DNA of 50,351 bases from Paenibacillus pasadenensis DSM 19293 (GCF_000422485.1 NZ_KE383858.1:25977-76327), one strand, 5' to 3'; shown: positions 1 through 8,823, counted from the first letter of the stretch. The notes: generated by a model not told the origin, from the sequence alone. Program-made: numbers and translations.

Positions 1-30
1 GCAGCCCGCCGGCCGGCCAGCCTCCTCGCG

Positions 31-1428
31 TCAGCTTTCCTTTTCTGCGGAGTCGCCTGCGGCTGCCCCGGCCGGCCGCAGCGCCATCGGGCGCTGCACG
101 ATCCACAGCCGGATCGCGAAGCCGATCGTCGCGAACGTCAGGCCGGCGGTGATGCCGACCCAGAAGCCGTAGGGACCGAGGCCGGTCCAGGCGGCAAGCG
201 CATAGCCGAGCGGGATGCCGATCAGCCAGTAGGAGACGAAGGCGACGATGAACGGCACCTTGACGTCCTTGTAGCCGCGCAGCGCTCCTTGCAGCGCCGC
301 CTGTGAGGAGTCGGACAGCTGGAAGACGAGCGCGAACAGCAGGAACGTCACCATCAGCGAGGCGACCTCGGGGTCGTTCGTATAGAACGAGGCGATGGCC
401 GGGCGGATAAAGTAGAGGGCTGCGGCCGCCGTCACCATCAGTCCGACCGCCGTCGTCACGCCGAGCAGGGCGTACTGCCGCGCATGGCGAGCGCGTCCCG
501 CGCCGGCCTCGTAGGCGACGAGGATCGTCAGCGCCATGCTGATGCTCAGCGGCACCATGAACAGCAGCGACGAGAAGTTGAGCGTCGCCTGGTGGGCGGC
601 GATATACGTCGTGCTGAACATTCCGCCCATGAGCAGCGTCACGACGGCGAAGATGCTCGCCTCGAAAAACGTCGACAGCCCCATCGGAACGCCGATGCCG
701 AGCAGCTCCTTCCAGCTGCGCCAGGACGGCGCGTACCAGCGCCGGAACAGCCGGTGGGGGCGCAGCGCCTCCGTGCGGAACGTCAGCCAGACCGAGACGC
801 CGAAGATGAACCAGTACGTAATGCCGGTCGCGTAGCCGGAGCCGACGCCGCCGAGGCGCGGCATGCCGAGCTCGCCGAAGATGAGGCCGTAGTTGAGCAG
901 GGCGTTCAGCGGCAGCGACGCGAGCAGCAGCGCCATCGTCATGCGGGTATAGCCCTGGGCTTCCCAGAAATACCGCAGCACATAGCTGCCGAAGAGAGGA
1001 ATGAAGCCGATGGCGAGGCCGCCTAAATACTGCTTGGCGATGCGGTGCACCTCGTCGTCGAGCCCCATCAGCGACAGCGCGGGCTCGACGGCCAGCGAGC
1101 CGCCGATCAGGATGATCAGCGACATGAGCAGCGACAAGTAAAGCGCCTGCACGACCGGACGGGAGATCCCGTCCTTCTCGCCGCGGCCGATCATCTGGCC
1201 GATGATCGGCGTCACCGCCAGCAGGATGGCGTTCATCCCCGTCATGATCGGCATGAACAGGCTGGAGCCGACGGCGACTCCAGCGAGGTCGTTCGTGCCG
1301 GCGCGTCCGGACATCATCGTGTCGAGCACGCTCATCGCGGTGTAGCTCACCTGGGTGATGACGATCGGACCGAGAATCGTAAGGAACAGCAGCAGCTTCC
1401 CGCGCAGCGCGGGTTCGTGGCGAAGCAT
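31..1428 (-). CDS. MATE family multidrug/cation efflux transporter
   Basis: This is a 465-residue polytopic membrane protein of the MATE (NorM-like) family, which exports drugs or metabolites in exchange for Na+ or H+ at the cytoplasmic membrane. The N-terminus shows the family pattern (GPIVITQVSYTAMSVLDTMM followed by AGVAVGSSLF), and about twelve hydrophobic segments run to residue 450, the usual length. An upstream in-frame ATG exists at 1452, but a GGAGG lies about nine bases before the ATG at 1428, so I take the latter. It is monocistronic as far as can be seen, reading away from the LacI gene upstream. The substrate cannot be told from sequence. Confidence 0.9.
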   Translation of the reverse strand: MLRHEPALRGKLLLFLTILGPIVITQVSYTAMSVLDTMMSGRAGTNDLAGVAVGSSLFMPIMTGMNAILLAVTPIIGQMIGRGEKDGISRPVVQALYLSLLMSLIILIGGSLAVEPALSLMGLDDEVHRIAKQYLGGLAIGFIPLFGSYVLRYFWEAQGYTRMTMALLLASLPLNALLNYGLIFGELGMPRLGGVGSGYATGITYWFIFGVSVWLTFRTEALRPHRLFRRWYAPSWRSWKELLGIGVPMGLSTFFEASIFAVVTLLMGGMFSTTYIAAHQATLNFSSLLFMVPLSISMALTILVAYEAGAGRARHARQYALLGVTTAVGLMVTAAAALYFIRPAIASFYTNDPEVASLMVTFLLFALVFQLSDSSQAALQGALRGYKDVKVPFIVAFVSYWLIGIPLGYALAAWTGLGPYGFWVGITAGLTFATIGFAIRLWIVQRPMALRPAGAAAGDSAEKES

Positions 1429-1504
1429 GATGAATACCCTCCAGCCGAGCATCGTTTTTCCAGCGGGCTTTCGGATCGTGGGAAGCCGGGGAAGTGTCTC
1501 GCTC

Positions 1505-1541
1505 CAAGAAATAAAAGAAGACCTGCCCCGCCAGGGGACAG
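1505..1541 (-). terminator. Hairpin with U-rich tail in the leader of the MATE gene
   Basis: On the minus strand CTGTCCCC pairs with GGGGCAG (one bulged T, loop TGGC) and is followed by the pyrimidine-rich GTCTTCTTTTATTTCTT. It lies 77 bases before the MATE start, so it could be an attenuator or simply the terminator of upstream transcription. AT-rich DNA with a TTGACG and a TATGAT just upstream (about 1545-1567) hints at a nearby promoter, but the spacing is not canonical. Confidence 0.4.
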
Positions 1542-1589
1542 ATCAGTCTAGTGTATCATATTCCGTCAAGCAGGAGCAGGGGACAAAAG

Positions 1590-2098
1590 CCTCCAGGCCT
1601 AGTGCCGCGCTTCCAAAAAGGAACGCGGCGCTCGAACGCGATCCGCTCGCCCGCTGGCGCTGCCGTTGGCTCCTCGATGGCCCGCCGCCGCTGGCGCTGT
1701 CGAACGGCTCCGCTCAGCTCTGCCCGCTGCCGTTGGTGCTCCGCTCCGCCTGTCGTCGCTGGCGATTCGCTCTGCCCGCTGGCGCTGCCGTTGGTGCTCC
1801 GCTCGGCCCGCTGTCGACGGCTCCGCTCGGCCCGCTGGCGCCGCCGAACCGCTTTGCTCCGCCTCGCTGGCGCTGTCGACGGCTCCGCTCGGCCCGCTGG
1901 CGCCGCCGAACCGCTTTGCTCCGCCTCGCTGGCGCTGGCGATCCGCTCATCTTTGCTCCGCCACTAGCGATTCGCTCAACTCCGCCCGCAGCCGCTGTCG
2001 ACGGCTCCGCTCGGCCCACTGGCGCCGCCGAACCGCTTTGCTTCGCCCGCTGGCGCTGGCGATCCGCTGCCGCTCCGCCCGCAGCCGATGCGCTCCGC
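1590..2098. repeat. GC-rich degenerate tandem repeat, including an exact 62-bp duplication
   Basis: This 500-base gap between the LacI stop and the MATE leader carries no gene. It is built from short related words (CGCTGGCG, GGCTCCGCT, GGCGATCCGCT). The 62 bases at 1811-1872 are repeated exactly at 1873-1934, and a diverged third copy starts near 1993. All six frames give only low-complexity Arg/Ala/Pro/Ser peptides without ribosome binding sites, so I regard it as non-coding. Confidence 0.75.
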
Positions 2099-3121
2099 TC
2101 AGCTCCGCGAAGGCTGCGAGGATTCGCGCGGGATGAGCCGATGCGGCACGATGACCCGCCGCTGCTCGATCGCCTCGCCCTTGATCGACTTCAGCAGCAG
2201 TCCGGCCGCCTGCAGGCCGAGCTGGTAGACGCCGATGTCGACGGAGCTGATCGGCGGCGTGCTGACCGGCGACATCGGATTGTCGTTGAAGCCGAAGACG
2301 GCCATGTCGCCCGGCACGCTGTAGCCGAGCTCGGAGAGCGTGCCGAGCAAGGTGAACGCGAGCAGGTCGTCCATGACGACGAGCGCGGTCGGCCGCTCCG
2401 GCCGTTCCATCAGAGCCCGCACGGCGGCCGTGCTGTCGGCGCGGATCCGATCGGCGCTGACGAGCCAGCTCGGATCGGGCTGGATGCCCGACTCGTCCAG
2501 CGCCTTGCGGTAGCCCTCGTAGCGGTCGGCGGAGACGACGAGGTCGAGCGGGCCGCTGGCGTAGCCGATGCGGCGATGACCCAGCTCCAACAGGTGCCGC
2601 GTCACGTCGTAGGCGCCCTGCACGTTGTCGTTGTCGACGGTCAGGATGTCCGGCCGCTCTGGGTCGCGCCCGATGAGCACGAACGGAAACTTCTCCTGCT
2701 GCAAATAGCGGATGACCGTATCGTCGCGCCGCGACTGAAGCAGGATGATGCCGTCCACCCGCCGGCCCTTGGCCAGACGTGTTACCGCTTCCAGCTCTTC
2801 CTGCTCGGAACGGCCCGTCTTCAGCAGGAGGTCGTAGCCGGCCCGTGTCGCCTGGCTCAGGATGCCGCGGGTGACGTCGGAGAAGAAAATATCGAGAAAG
2901 GCCTCGTCGGCGTTGCGCGGGAGCAGCAGGCCGATCGTCATCGTCGTGCGTGAAACGAGGTTTTTGGCCATCAAGTTCGGATGATAGCCGAGCTCTTCCA
3001 TTACGGCCTTCACCTTCTCCGTCGTAGCGGCGCTGATGCGCGTGCTGCCGGAGATGACGCGCGAGACGGTCGAGGGAGAGACGCCGGCTTTTTTGGCGAC
3101 ATCGATTATCGTTACGTTCAT
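2099..3121 (-). CDS. LacI/GalR family transcriptional repressor
   Basis: This 340-residue sugar-responsive repressor has the N-terminal helix-turn-helix TIIDVAKKAGVSPSTVSRV (residues 4-22), a hinge helix (HPNLMAKNL) and a periplasmic-binding-protein-like effector domain to the C-terminus. The recognition helix is of the STVSR type, which in this family reads operators of the AANCGNTT class. Such a site lies on the alpha-glycosidase promoter at 6815-6826, so this protein is a candidate regulator of that gene, though nothing proves the link. A well-formed promoter sits directly upstream. No sugar gene is immediately adjacent. Confidence 0.92.
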   Translation of the reverse strand: MNVTIIDVAKKAGVSPSTVSRVISGSTRISAATTEKVKAVMEELGYHPNLMAKNLVSRTTMTIGLLLPRNADEAFLDIFFSDVTRGILSQATRAGYDLLLKTGRSEQEELEAVTRLAKGRRVDGIILLQSRRDDTVIRYLQQEKFPFVLIGRDPERPDILTVDNDNVQGAYDVTRHLLELGHRRIGYASGPLDLVVSADRYEGYRKALDESGIQPDPSWLVSADRIRADSTAAVRALMERPERPTALVVMDDLLAFTLLGTLSELGYSVPGDMAVFGFNDNPMSPVSTPPISSVDIGVYQLGLQAAGLLLKSIKGEAIEQRRVIVPHRLIPRESSQPSRS

Positions 3122-3182
3122 CGGTTACAGTCCTCTGCTTATGCGGATGGCAGGCTGGGGGCGCCTGATGGAAACTATGAAA

Positions 3183-3211
3183 ATTGTAAGCTTCGCTGCA
3201 AACAAAAGCAA
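3183..3211 (-). promoter_or_regulatory. Predicted sigma-A promoter of the LacI gene
   Basis: On the minus strand TTGCTT (3206-3211) and TACAAT (3183-3188) are separated by exactly 17 bases. They lie about 60 bases upstream of the LacI ATG and in an AT-rich island within very GC-rich DNA. Confidence 0.6.
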
Positions 3212-3337
3212 GACGGCGGCGCGGCTCCCGGGCGTTCTGCGAAGGACTGCTGTCGAGGCCGGGGACCAGGTGCGGTAATCGCTTCCACAGGCTGGCTCTG
3301 CTCAAGCGGAGCGGGGAGGCGGGTCCTGCGGACGCAA

Positions 3338-3614
3338 GTCTTGCAGGAGGCCTTGCAGATGGCCTTGCAGGCGGTCCTTGCAGACGGCCTTGCAGGAGGC
3401 CTTGCAGACGGCCTTGCAGGAGGCCTTGCAGACGGCCTTGCAGGCGGTCCTTGCAGGCGGTCCTTGCAGGCGGTCCTTGCAGGCGGTCCTTGCAGGCGGT
3501 CCTTGCAGACGGTCCTTGCAGGCGGTCCTTGCAGACGGTCCTTGCAGGCGGTCCTTGCAGACGGCCTTGCAGGCGATCCTTGCGGACGGCCTTGCAGGCG
3601 GTCCTAACAGACGG
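3338..3614. repeat. 12/13-bp minisatellite (core CCTTGCAG), about 22 copies
   Basis: Units alternate between 12 bases (GACGGCCTTGCA, GAGGCCTTGCAG) and 13 bases (GCGGTCCTTGCAG). The first part is mainly 12-base units and the middle mainly 13-base units. The array lies between the LacI promoter and the DUF998 gene in a stretch (3216-3755) with no convincing gene. Because two unit lengths are mixed, no reading frame is kept, which argues against a protein-coding role. Confidence 0.9.
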
Positions 3615-3755
3615 AAGCAGGCACGCCTGCACCCGCGAATTCGTCACGCCGCTTCGGAGCAAGCCGAATCTCTTTTTTTGCCGGGTGTCGATTTCCTCCT
3701 CGCTCCTTCGTCGTCCAGTCAGAAGGCCAAACAGACCGAGAGAGGATGAAGGAGC

Positions 3756-4499
3756 ATGCAACGAATCGATAGACGGAAAGCAAGCGTGGAAGCCGGATCG
3801 ACGAATACCCTTAGAGGAAGCCGGGAAAATCGCTTGGAGCCCGGCCTCGGCCGAAGCTTGGAAGCCGCCCCGAAAGGAGGGGGGCTGCTGCTCGCCGGCG
3901 CGATGTCCGCGCCGCTGTTTTTCGCCGTGGCGATCGTCCTGATGCTCGTCCGGGAAGGATTCGACATCCGCAAGCACGCCATCAGCACGCTGACGCTGGG
4001 GGAGCTCGGATGGATCCAGAGCGCCGCCTTCGTCGCGGCCGGATGCTTGGCGCTGCTCGGCTCCATCGGCATCCGCCAGGCGCTGCGCGGCGGCGCGGGA
4101 AGCGTGGCAGGCCCGCTGCTCATCGCCGTCTACGGCATCGGCATGGCCTGCGCGGGGCTGTTCCGGCCCGACCCGGGCATGAGCTTCCCTCCCGGCGCTC
4201 CGGCAGGCATGCCGGCGACGATGAGCGTTTCCGCCGCCGTCCATTCCGGCGCCTTCTTCGCGGCCTTCCTGGCGCTCGTCGCGGCGTGCTTCGTGCTGGC
4301 CCGCCGCTTCGGGCGGACCGGAGAGCGCGGCTGGAAAGCCTACAGCATCGCGACAGGACTCCTCGCTCCGATCCTGATCGCCGCCGGCTCCAGCCCGGGC
4401 AGCTGGATCGGCGTCGCCATGGGGGCGGCCGGCCTGCTCGCATTCGGATGGCTGTCGCTGCTGTCGCTGCGCTTGCGCGCAGACCGCCATTCGGCTTGA
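3756..4499 (+). CDS. DUF998 family integral membrane protein
   Basis: A 247-residue protein whose first 45 residues are hydrophilic, followed by six or so hydrophobic segments (for example LLLAGAMSAPLFFAVAIVLM and LIAVYGIGMACAGLF). The segment REGFDIRKHAISTLTLGE and the following FRPDPGMSFPPG are typical of DUF998 proteins, whose function is unknown. I keep the ATG at 3756 because AGAGAGGA lies about nine bases upstream. An inner ATG at 3903 begins just before the first membrane segment, but its AGGAGG is about 20 bases away. A strong hairpin follows the stop. Confidence 0.8.
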   Translation: MQRIDRRKASVEAGSTNTLRGSRENRLEPGLGRSLEAAPKGGGLLLAGAMSAPLFFAVAIVLMLVREGFDIRKHAISTLTLGELGWIQSAAFVAAGCLALLGSIGIRQALRGGAGSVAGPLLIAVYGIGMACAGLFRPDPGMSFPPGAPAGMPATMSVSAAVHSGAFFAAFLALVAACFVLARRFGRTGERGWKAYSIATGLLAPILIAAGSSPGSWIGVAMGAAGLLAFGWLSLLSLRLRADRHSA

Positions 4500-4527
4500 T
4501 CGGCCGCCGGCCGTTCGAGACGAAAAG

Positions 4528-4570
4528 AAGGCCGCTGCGCCGATGCTTCAAGCATCGGGCAGCAGCCTTT
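4528..4570. terminator. Bidirectional hairpin terminator between convergent genes
   Basis: AAGGCCGCTGCGCCGATGCTT pairs almost completely with AAGCATCGGGCAGCAGCCTT around a one-to-two-base turn (mismatches only at two positions). The minus-strand copy is followed by CTTTTCG, the plus-strand copy by TTCG. It lies 28 bases after the DUF998 stop and can also stop read-through from the GH13 gene. Confidence 0.7.
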
Positions 4571-4574
4571 CGTC

Positions 4575-4793
4575 CGCGAGCCCGTGTCCGACCCGAACCT
4601 GCGGTCCGCGAGCCCGTGTCCGACCCGAACCTGCGGTCCGCGAGCCCGTGTCCGACCCGCACCTGCGCCCGCGAGCCCGAGGCCGACCCGCACCTGCGCC
4701 CGCGAGCCCGAGGCCGACCCGAACCTGCGCCCGCGAGCCCGAGGCCGACCCGCACCTGCGCCCGCGAGCCCGAGGCCGACCCGAACCCGGCGC
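4575..4793. repeat. 31/32-bp tandem repeat, seven copies
   Basis: Units begin CGCGAGCCCG at 4575, 4607, 4639, 4670, 4701, 4732 and 4763. The first three are 32 bases with GTGTCC/GGTC, the others 31 bases with AGGCC/GCC, so two sub-families are homogenised side by side. There are no spacers, so it is not a CRISPR array. The rest of the gap (4794-4866) holds only GC-rich DNA. Confidence 0.9.
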
Positions 4794-4866
4794 CCTCAAG
4801 CCCGCGCTTCGCGGACCCGGGGCCCGCGAGCCGGCCGCCGGCACAGCCGTCCCGGCTGTCCCCGCT

Positions 4867-6645
4867 CTAGCGGCCGGAAGGGAAGCCGCCGGCGCTGATC
4901 GCGGAAGCCGCGCGCAGCAGCAGGAAGCCGCCTGGCGCCAGCTCGACGCTCAGCTTGCCGCCTTTCGCCCGCAGCTCGCCGCCGCCGAGCAGGTCGCTCC
5001 ACGCCGCCTGATGGACGTCGAGCTGCACGGAAGCCGCTTTCGCGCCCGGATTGACCGCGATCAGGAAATGCTCCTGCTCGTCCTTGCGCTCGAGCACGAG
5101 CAGGCTCCCGCCCTCGGCCGCGTGCAGGAAGCCGAGCTTGCCGGTGCGCAGCGCCCGATGCTCCTTGCGGAGGGAGATGACCCGCTGGAAGAAGCCCAGC
5201 AGCTCCCGGTCCTGCTTGCTCTCGTCCCACTCCATGCACTTGCGGCAGTCCGGGTCGCCCGCGCCGTCAAGGCCGATCTCGTCTCCATAATAGACGCATG
5301 GCGCGCCGGGGAAGACGAACTGCAGCAGCGTCGCCAGCTTCATGCGCTCCTTGTCGCCGCCGCACAGCGTCAGCAGGCGCTCGGTGTCGTGGCTGCCGAG
5401 CAGGTTGAAGGCGACCTCGTTGGCCGAGTCGGGATAGCTCGCCATCAGCTCGCCGATCTTGTCCGCGAAGCGGTCGGCGCCGATGATGCCCTTGCCCGCG
5501 TAGTCGATGACCAGATGGGTGAACGGATAGTTCATGACCGCGTCGAACTGGTCGCCGCCGAGCCATGGCAGCGCGTCGTGGAACATCTCGCCGAGGATAT
5601 AGGCGTCGGGGTTGACGTCCTTGACCGTCCGGCGGAACTCCCGCCAGAACGCCATGTCGACCTCGTTGGCGACGTCCAGGCGCCAGCCGTCGATGCCCAT
5701 TTCCTCGATCCAGTAGCGGGCGACGCCGAGCAGGTAGTCCTTGACCTCCGGATTCTCCGTATTGAGCTTCGGCATGAGCGGCTCGAAGGCGAACGTCTCA
5801 TACGTCGGCCGCCCGTCCTTCACCTGGATCGGCCATTCCATCACATGGAACCAGTCGGCGTACTTGGAGTCCTTCCCTTTTTCGCGCACGTCGCGGAACG
5901 GCTCGAACTCCTTGCCGCTATGGTTGAACACGGCGTCGAGCATGACCCGGATGCCGCGCTCGTGGCAGGCGTCGACGAGACGCTTCAGCAGCGCGTTGTC
6001 GCCGAAGTGGGCGTCGACCTTCATGTAGTCGGACGTGTCGTACTTGTGGTTGGTCGTCGCCTGGAACAGCGGGTTGAAATAGATCGCGTTCACGCCGAGC
6101 TCCTGCAAATGGTCGAGATGGTCGATGACGCCCTGCAGGTCGCCGCCGAAGAAGTTTTTCGGAGTCGGCTTGCCGCCCCAAGGCTCCACGCCCTCGGGAT
6201 CGTTGGATGGATCGCCGTTCGCGAAGCGCTCCGGGAAGATCTGGTAGAACACCGCTTCCTTGACCCAGTCCGGCGGGGAGAAGACGTCGGCGCCGTTCAG
6301 GTACGGGAAGTCGAACATCTTGTCCGGATCGGACGGCTCGTCCTCGCGGAAGCCCTTCTCCTCGAAATAAAGCGTCTCGCCCGCGGAGCGCAGCTCGAAC
6401 CCGTACTTCATGCGGCGCAGCGAAGGCTGCACGGCCGCCTGCCAGTAGTCGAACCGCTCGTCGGAGGGCAGCTTGGCCATGAACGTCTTTTCGAGCGTGC
6501 GCTCCCAGGCGTACTTGTCGCCGTGGATGAGGACGACCTCGTCCAGGTCGTCCTTCTTGGTGCGCAGCCGGATGTGCAGCGTCGCCTTGTCGTAGGCGTA
6601 GGCCCAGTTTCCGCGCGGGCGGTGGTAGATCGCTTCGAGATTCAT
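4867..6645 (-). CDS. GH13 alpha-glycosidase (neopullulanase/maltogenic amylase type)
   Basis: A 592-residue cytoplasmic enzyme that should hydrolyse alpha-1,4 (and some alpha-1,6) links in maltodextrins, pullulan pieces or cyclodextrins. Residues 1-120 form a CBM34-like N-domain, as in the GH13_20 subfamily, and there is no signal peptide. The catalytic barrel follows with DAVFNHSG (region I), the nucleophile Asp in [10 protein letters not shown] near residue 325, the acid Glu in ILGEMF near 353 and the stabilising Asp in LGSHDTE near 420. A GGAGG precedes the ATG. The promoter carries a LacI-type operator, and the leader has a terminator-like hairpin, so expression is probably sugar-controlled. 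The exact substrate preference is not visible. Confidence 0.93.
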   Translation of the reverse strand: MNLEAIYHRPRGNWAYAYDKATLHIRLRTKKDDLDEVVLIHGDKYAWERTLEKTFMAKLPSDERFDYWQAAVQPSLRRMKYGFELRSAGETLYFEEKGFREDEPSDPDKMFDFPYLNGADVFSPPDWVKEAVFYQIFPERFANGDPSNDPEGVEPWGGKPTPKNFFGGDLQGVIDHLDHLQELGVNAIYFNPLFQATTNHKYDTSDYMKVDAHFGDNALLKRLVDACHERGIRVMLDAVFNHSGKEFEPFRDVREKGKDSKYADWFHVMEWPIQVKDGRPTYETFAFEPLMPKLNTENPEVKDYLLGVARYWIEEMGIDGWRLDVANEVDMAFWREFRRTVKDVNPDAYILGEMFHDALPWLGGDQFDAVMNYPFTHLVIDYAGKGIIGADRFADKIGELMASYPDSANEVAFNLLGSHDTERLLTLCGGDKERMKLATLLQFVFPGAPCVYYGDEIGLDGAGDPDCRKCMEWDESKQDRELLGFFQRVISLRKEHRALRTGKLGFLHAAEGGSLLVLERKDEQEHFLIAVNPGAKAASVQLDVHQAAWSDLLGGGELRAKGGKLSVELAPGGFLLLRAASAISAGGFPSGR

Positions 6646-6703
6646 GGTGATTCCTCCTCATCGGATATGGAGTCGGCGCGGCAGCCGCGCGGAGAGCGCG
6701 TCA

Positions 6704-6775
6704 GAAATAGAAAAGGCACAACCAGGCGGCGGCCGCGCGAGGTTGTACCCGGATGGCTGGGGTAGCATTGCCTTT
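6704..6775 (-). terminator. Terminator-like hairpin in the GH13 5' leader
   Basis: On the minus strand GGTACAACC (6741-6749) pairs with GGTTGTGCC (6715-6723) over a 17-base loop and is followed by TTTTCTATTT. An outer pair, AAAGGCA (6769-6775) with TGCCTTT (6712-6718), could extend or compete with the stem. It sits between the predicted start of transcription (about 6782) and the ATG at 6645, which is the layout of an attenuator. Confidence 0.5.
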
Positions 6776-6788
6776 GACTTCTGGGATC

Positions 6789-6826
6789 ATTATAAAGGCA
6801 AGTCCCGCACTTTGGCAAGCGTTTGC
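6789..6826 (-). promoter_or_regulatory. Promoter with LacI/CcpA-type operator upstream of the GH13 gene
   Basis: On the minus strand TTGCCA (6813-6818) and TATAAT (6789-6794) are 18 bases apart. The -35 box is embedded in the near-palindrome GCAAGCGTTTGC (6815-6826, plus strand), a typical half-site pair for LacI-family proteins or a partial cre. Binding there would block RNA polymerase. Confidence 0.65.
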
Positions 6827-6902
6827 ACAACTTGTATTTCCGCTCTTTCCGATCCTGGGTCCAAGCAGGGCGTTTCGTTTTGGACCGCCGCCGCCGGCGA
6901 GC

Positions 6903-6931
6903 AAAAAAGGACGCATCGGAATGCGTCCTTT
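6903..6931 (-). terminator. Rho-independent terminator of the flavoprotein gene
   Basis: A perfect 10-bp stem AAGGACGCAT / ATGCGTCCTT with tetraloop CGGA is followed on the minus strand by TTTTTT. It lies about 210 bases beyond the stop at 7144. The DNA from 6933 to 7143 shows no gene. Confidence 0.8.
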
Positions 6932-7143
6932 AATGAAAGCTTGAAGCGGATGGCGAAGGGCTGGCGCCCGATCCGCAGGGAGGCGGAAGAGACGGCGATT
7001 CTCGCTGGAGCACGGCAAGTCCGGCATCCTCCGGGGCCGCTGCGGATTCGCCGGCACTGGCGCTCGGCTGGAAGGAGATCGATTTCACGGCATCCGGTCC
7101 ACGCCCGGAGCACAGCGGCGAGGAATGAAGCGCCGCAAGTCCG

Positions 7144-8589
7144 TCAGGCGCTCGCGCGGCGCTCCGGCTTCGGCTCCGCTGCAGCCTGCTCCTTCGCTGC
7201 GGCCTGCTCCGCCCCGGCCTGCTCCTCCGCCGCTTGCCGGCGAAGCGCCTCGGCGCGCTGCTTTTCGGCCGCGAGGCCGGCCTGGTTGAGCAGGTTCCAC
7301 GGGTGGTTGTAGTGCGGCTGGAAGAAGAAGTCCACATAGGCCAGATCCTCGGTCGTCATGCGGTTGTGGATGCATACCGACAGCGTGTTGGCGGCCTGGG
7401 TCAGATCGGCCCTCGACAGGATCTGGGCGCCGAGCAGGCGTCCCGTCCCCCGCTCGTACACGAGCTTGAGCAGCGCCTCCTCGGCATCCGGCATGAAGTC
7501 CGGGCGATGCGACTCGCGCAGCGTCACGGCTGCGGCGTCGAGGCCGGCCGCCTCGGCCGCGGCCTCGGTCATGCCGGTCGAGGCGATGTTCAGGTCGAAC
7601 AGCTTGATCGCCGACGTGCCCTGCGTGCCGCGGTACTTGACCTTCGGCTCGACGAGGTTCCGTCCGGCGAGCGTGCCCATGCGCACGGCATTCGTCGCGA
7701 GCGGGATGTACGCCTGCTGGCCGGTCGGGTTGTAGCGCACCGCGCAGCTGTCGCCGGCGGCGAGCACGTCGGGATCGCTCGTGCGCATGTACTCGTCGAC
7801 GAGCAGCGCTCCGTTGTCCAGCATGTCGAGCTGGCCCTTCACGAGCTCGGTGCCGGGGCGGAAGCCGATGCACAGCACGACGAGGTCGGCTTCGTGCTCG
7901 CCCTTGTCGGTGACGACCTTGGCGACGCGGCCGTCCCGGCCCTCGAAGCGGCTCACCCTCTCGCCGAGCGCCGTGCGGATGCCGCGGCCGGCGAGCGCTT
8001 CCTCGGCGGCGTCGGTGAACTCGGCGTCCAGGTACTTGGCCATGACGCGGTCCATGTTGTCGAGCAGCGTCACCTCCTTGCCGAGATCGCTGAACGCCTC
8101 CGCCAGCTCAATGCCGATGTAGCCGGCGCCGATGACGGCGACCTTGCGGGCCGCTCCGGCGCGGGCGATGATCTCTTTGGCGTGGAAAAAGTTTTTGCAC
8201 AGCTGCACGTTGTCCAGCCGGATGCCTTCCATGTCCGGAACGACGGGCCACGAGCCGGTCGTCACGACGAGCTTGTCGTAGCTGTCCTCGAACTCCTCGT
8301 TCGTCTCCAGGCTGCGGACGCGGAGCGTCTTGGCGGCCGTATCGATCCGCAGCACCTCATGGCGCATCCGCGTGTCGACGCCGAGGCGGGCGAGCTGCTC
8401 GGGGCTGCTGTAGAACAGTCCCTCGGGGTCCTTGACGACGCCGCCGACATGCAGGGCGATGCCGCACGACAGGAACGAGATGTTGTCGTTGCGCTCATAG
8501 ACGGTGATGCGGGCTTCGGGATGCTCGGCCGCGATGGCTTTGACGGCGGCGGTTCCGGCGTGCGTGCATCCGATGACGGCGATTTTCAT
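7144..8589 (-). CDS. NADH oxidase/peroxidase-family FAD flavoprotein
   Basis: A 481-residue pyridine-nucleotide-disulfide oxidoreductase of the NADH oxidase / NADH peroxidase / CoA-disulfide reductase group. It has the N-terminal FAD site (AVIGCTHAGTAAV), His10 and the redox Cys42 (SFLSCG) at exactly the positions known in enterococcal Nox/Npx, an NAD site (VAVIGAGYIGIELA) and a second FAD motif (VLAAGDSCAV). It likely re-oxidises NADH with O2 or reduces peroxide or CoA disulfide in the cytoplasm. The last 35 residues are an Ala/Glu-rich tail beyond the family core. I take the ATG at 8589 because GGAGG lies nine bases before it, although the frame stays open to 8691. Two FNR/Rex-like palindromes lie upstream, fitting oxygen or NADH control. 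Confidence 0.88.
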   Translation of the reverse strand: MKIAVIGCTHAGTAAVKAIAAEHPEARITVYERNDNISFLSCGIALHVGGVVKDPEGLFYSSPEQLARLGVDTRMRHEVLRIDTAAKTLRVRSLETNEEFEDSYDKLVVTTGSWPVVPDMEGIRLDNVQLCKNFFHAKEIIARAGAARKVAVIGAGYIGIELAEAFSDLGKEVTLLDNMDRVMAKYLDAEFTDAAEEALAGRGIRTALGERVSRFEGRDGRVAKVVTDKGEHEADLVVLCIGFRPGTELVKGQLDMLDNGALLVDEYMRTSDPDVLAAGDSCAVRYNPTGQQAYIPLATNAVRMGTLAGRNLVEPKVKYRGTQGTSAIKLFDLNIASTGMTEAAAEAAGLDAAAVTLRESHRPDFMPDAEEALLKLVYERGTGRLLGAQILSRADLTQAANTLSVCIHNRMTTEDLAYVDFFFQPHYNHPWNLLNQAGLAAEKQRAEALRRQAAEEQAGAEQAAAKEQAAAEPKPERRASA

Positions 8590-8692
8590 AAAGGTATTCC
8601 TCCTTGAGGGATGTAGGTCGATCGCGTGGCTTGCTTCTTGCGGCTTGCTTCTTGCTGCCGCCGCTGCTTGCAGGAGCTGCGCTTCGCTCATT

Positions 8693-8710
8693 ATGTGAAA
8701 TTAATCACAA
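8693..8710. promoter_or_regulatory. FNR/CRP- or Rex-like operator, copy 1
   Basis: TGTGAAATTAATCACA at 8694-8709 matches TGTGA-N6-TCACA, the consensus of FNR/CRP-family proteins in Bacillus. It also resembles a Rex site with two deviations in the centre. It lies about 105 bases upstream of the flavoprotein start, overlapping a CATAAT on the minus strand. Confidence 0.6.
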
Positions 8711-8823
8711 TGTTGGGCGAAAGGGAGACGATCCTGCTTCCCTGGGACTCTTGAGAGAGGGAGAGCCTTCGCGTCGGGACGGACCGAAGAGCGAAAGAAG
8801 CAGAATCGTCGGTGTCAGAGATG

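Noticed and set aside
3338-3749. Small protein encoded by the 12/13-bp repeat
   Set aside because: Mixed unit lengths break the frame between blocks, no ribosome binding site is seen, and the peptides are pure low-complexity.
4575-4793. CRISPR array
   Set aside because: Units of 31-32 bp follow each other directly with no spacers, and no cas gene is present.
6700-6775. T-box leader before the GH13 gene
   Set aside because: GGGTACAACC and the terminator resemble the end of a T-box superficially, but the leader is only about 137 bases, lacks the conserved GGTGG-type sequence, and the gene has no amino-acid link.
7144-8691. Flavoprotein start at 8691
   Set aside because: The extra 34 residues have no family similarity, and GGAGG with correct spacing marks the ATG at 8589, which places His10 and Cys42 at their canonical positions.
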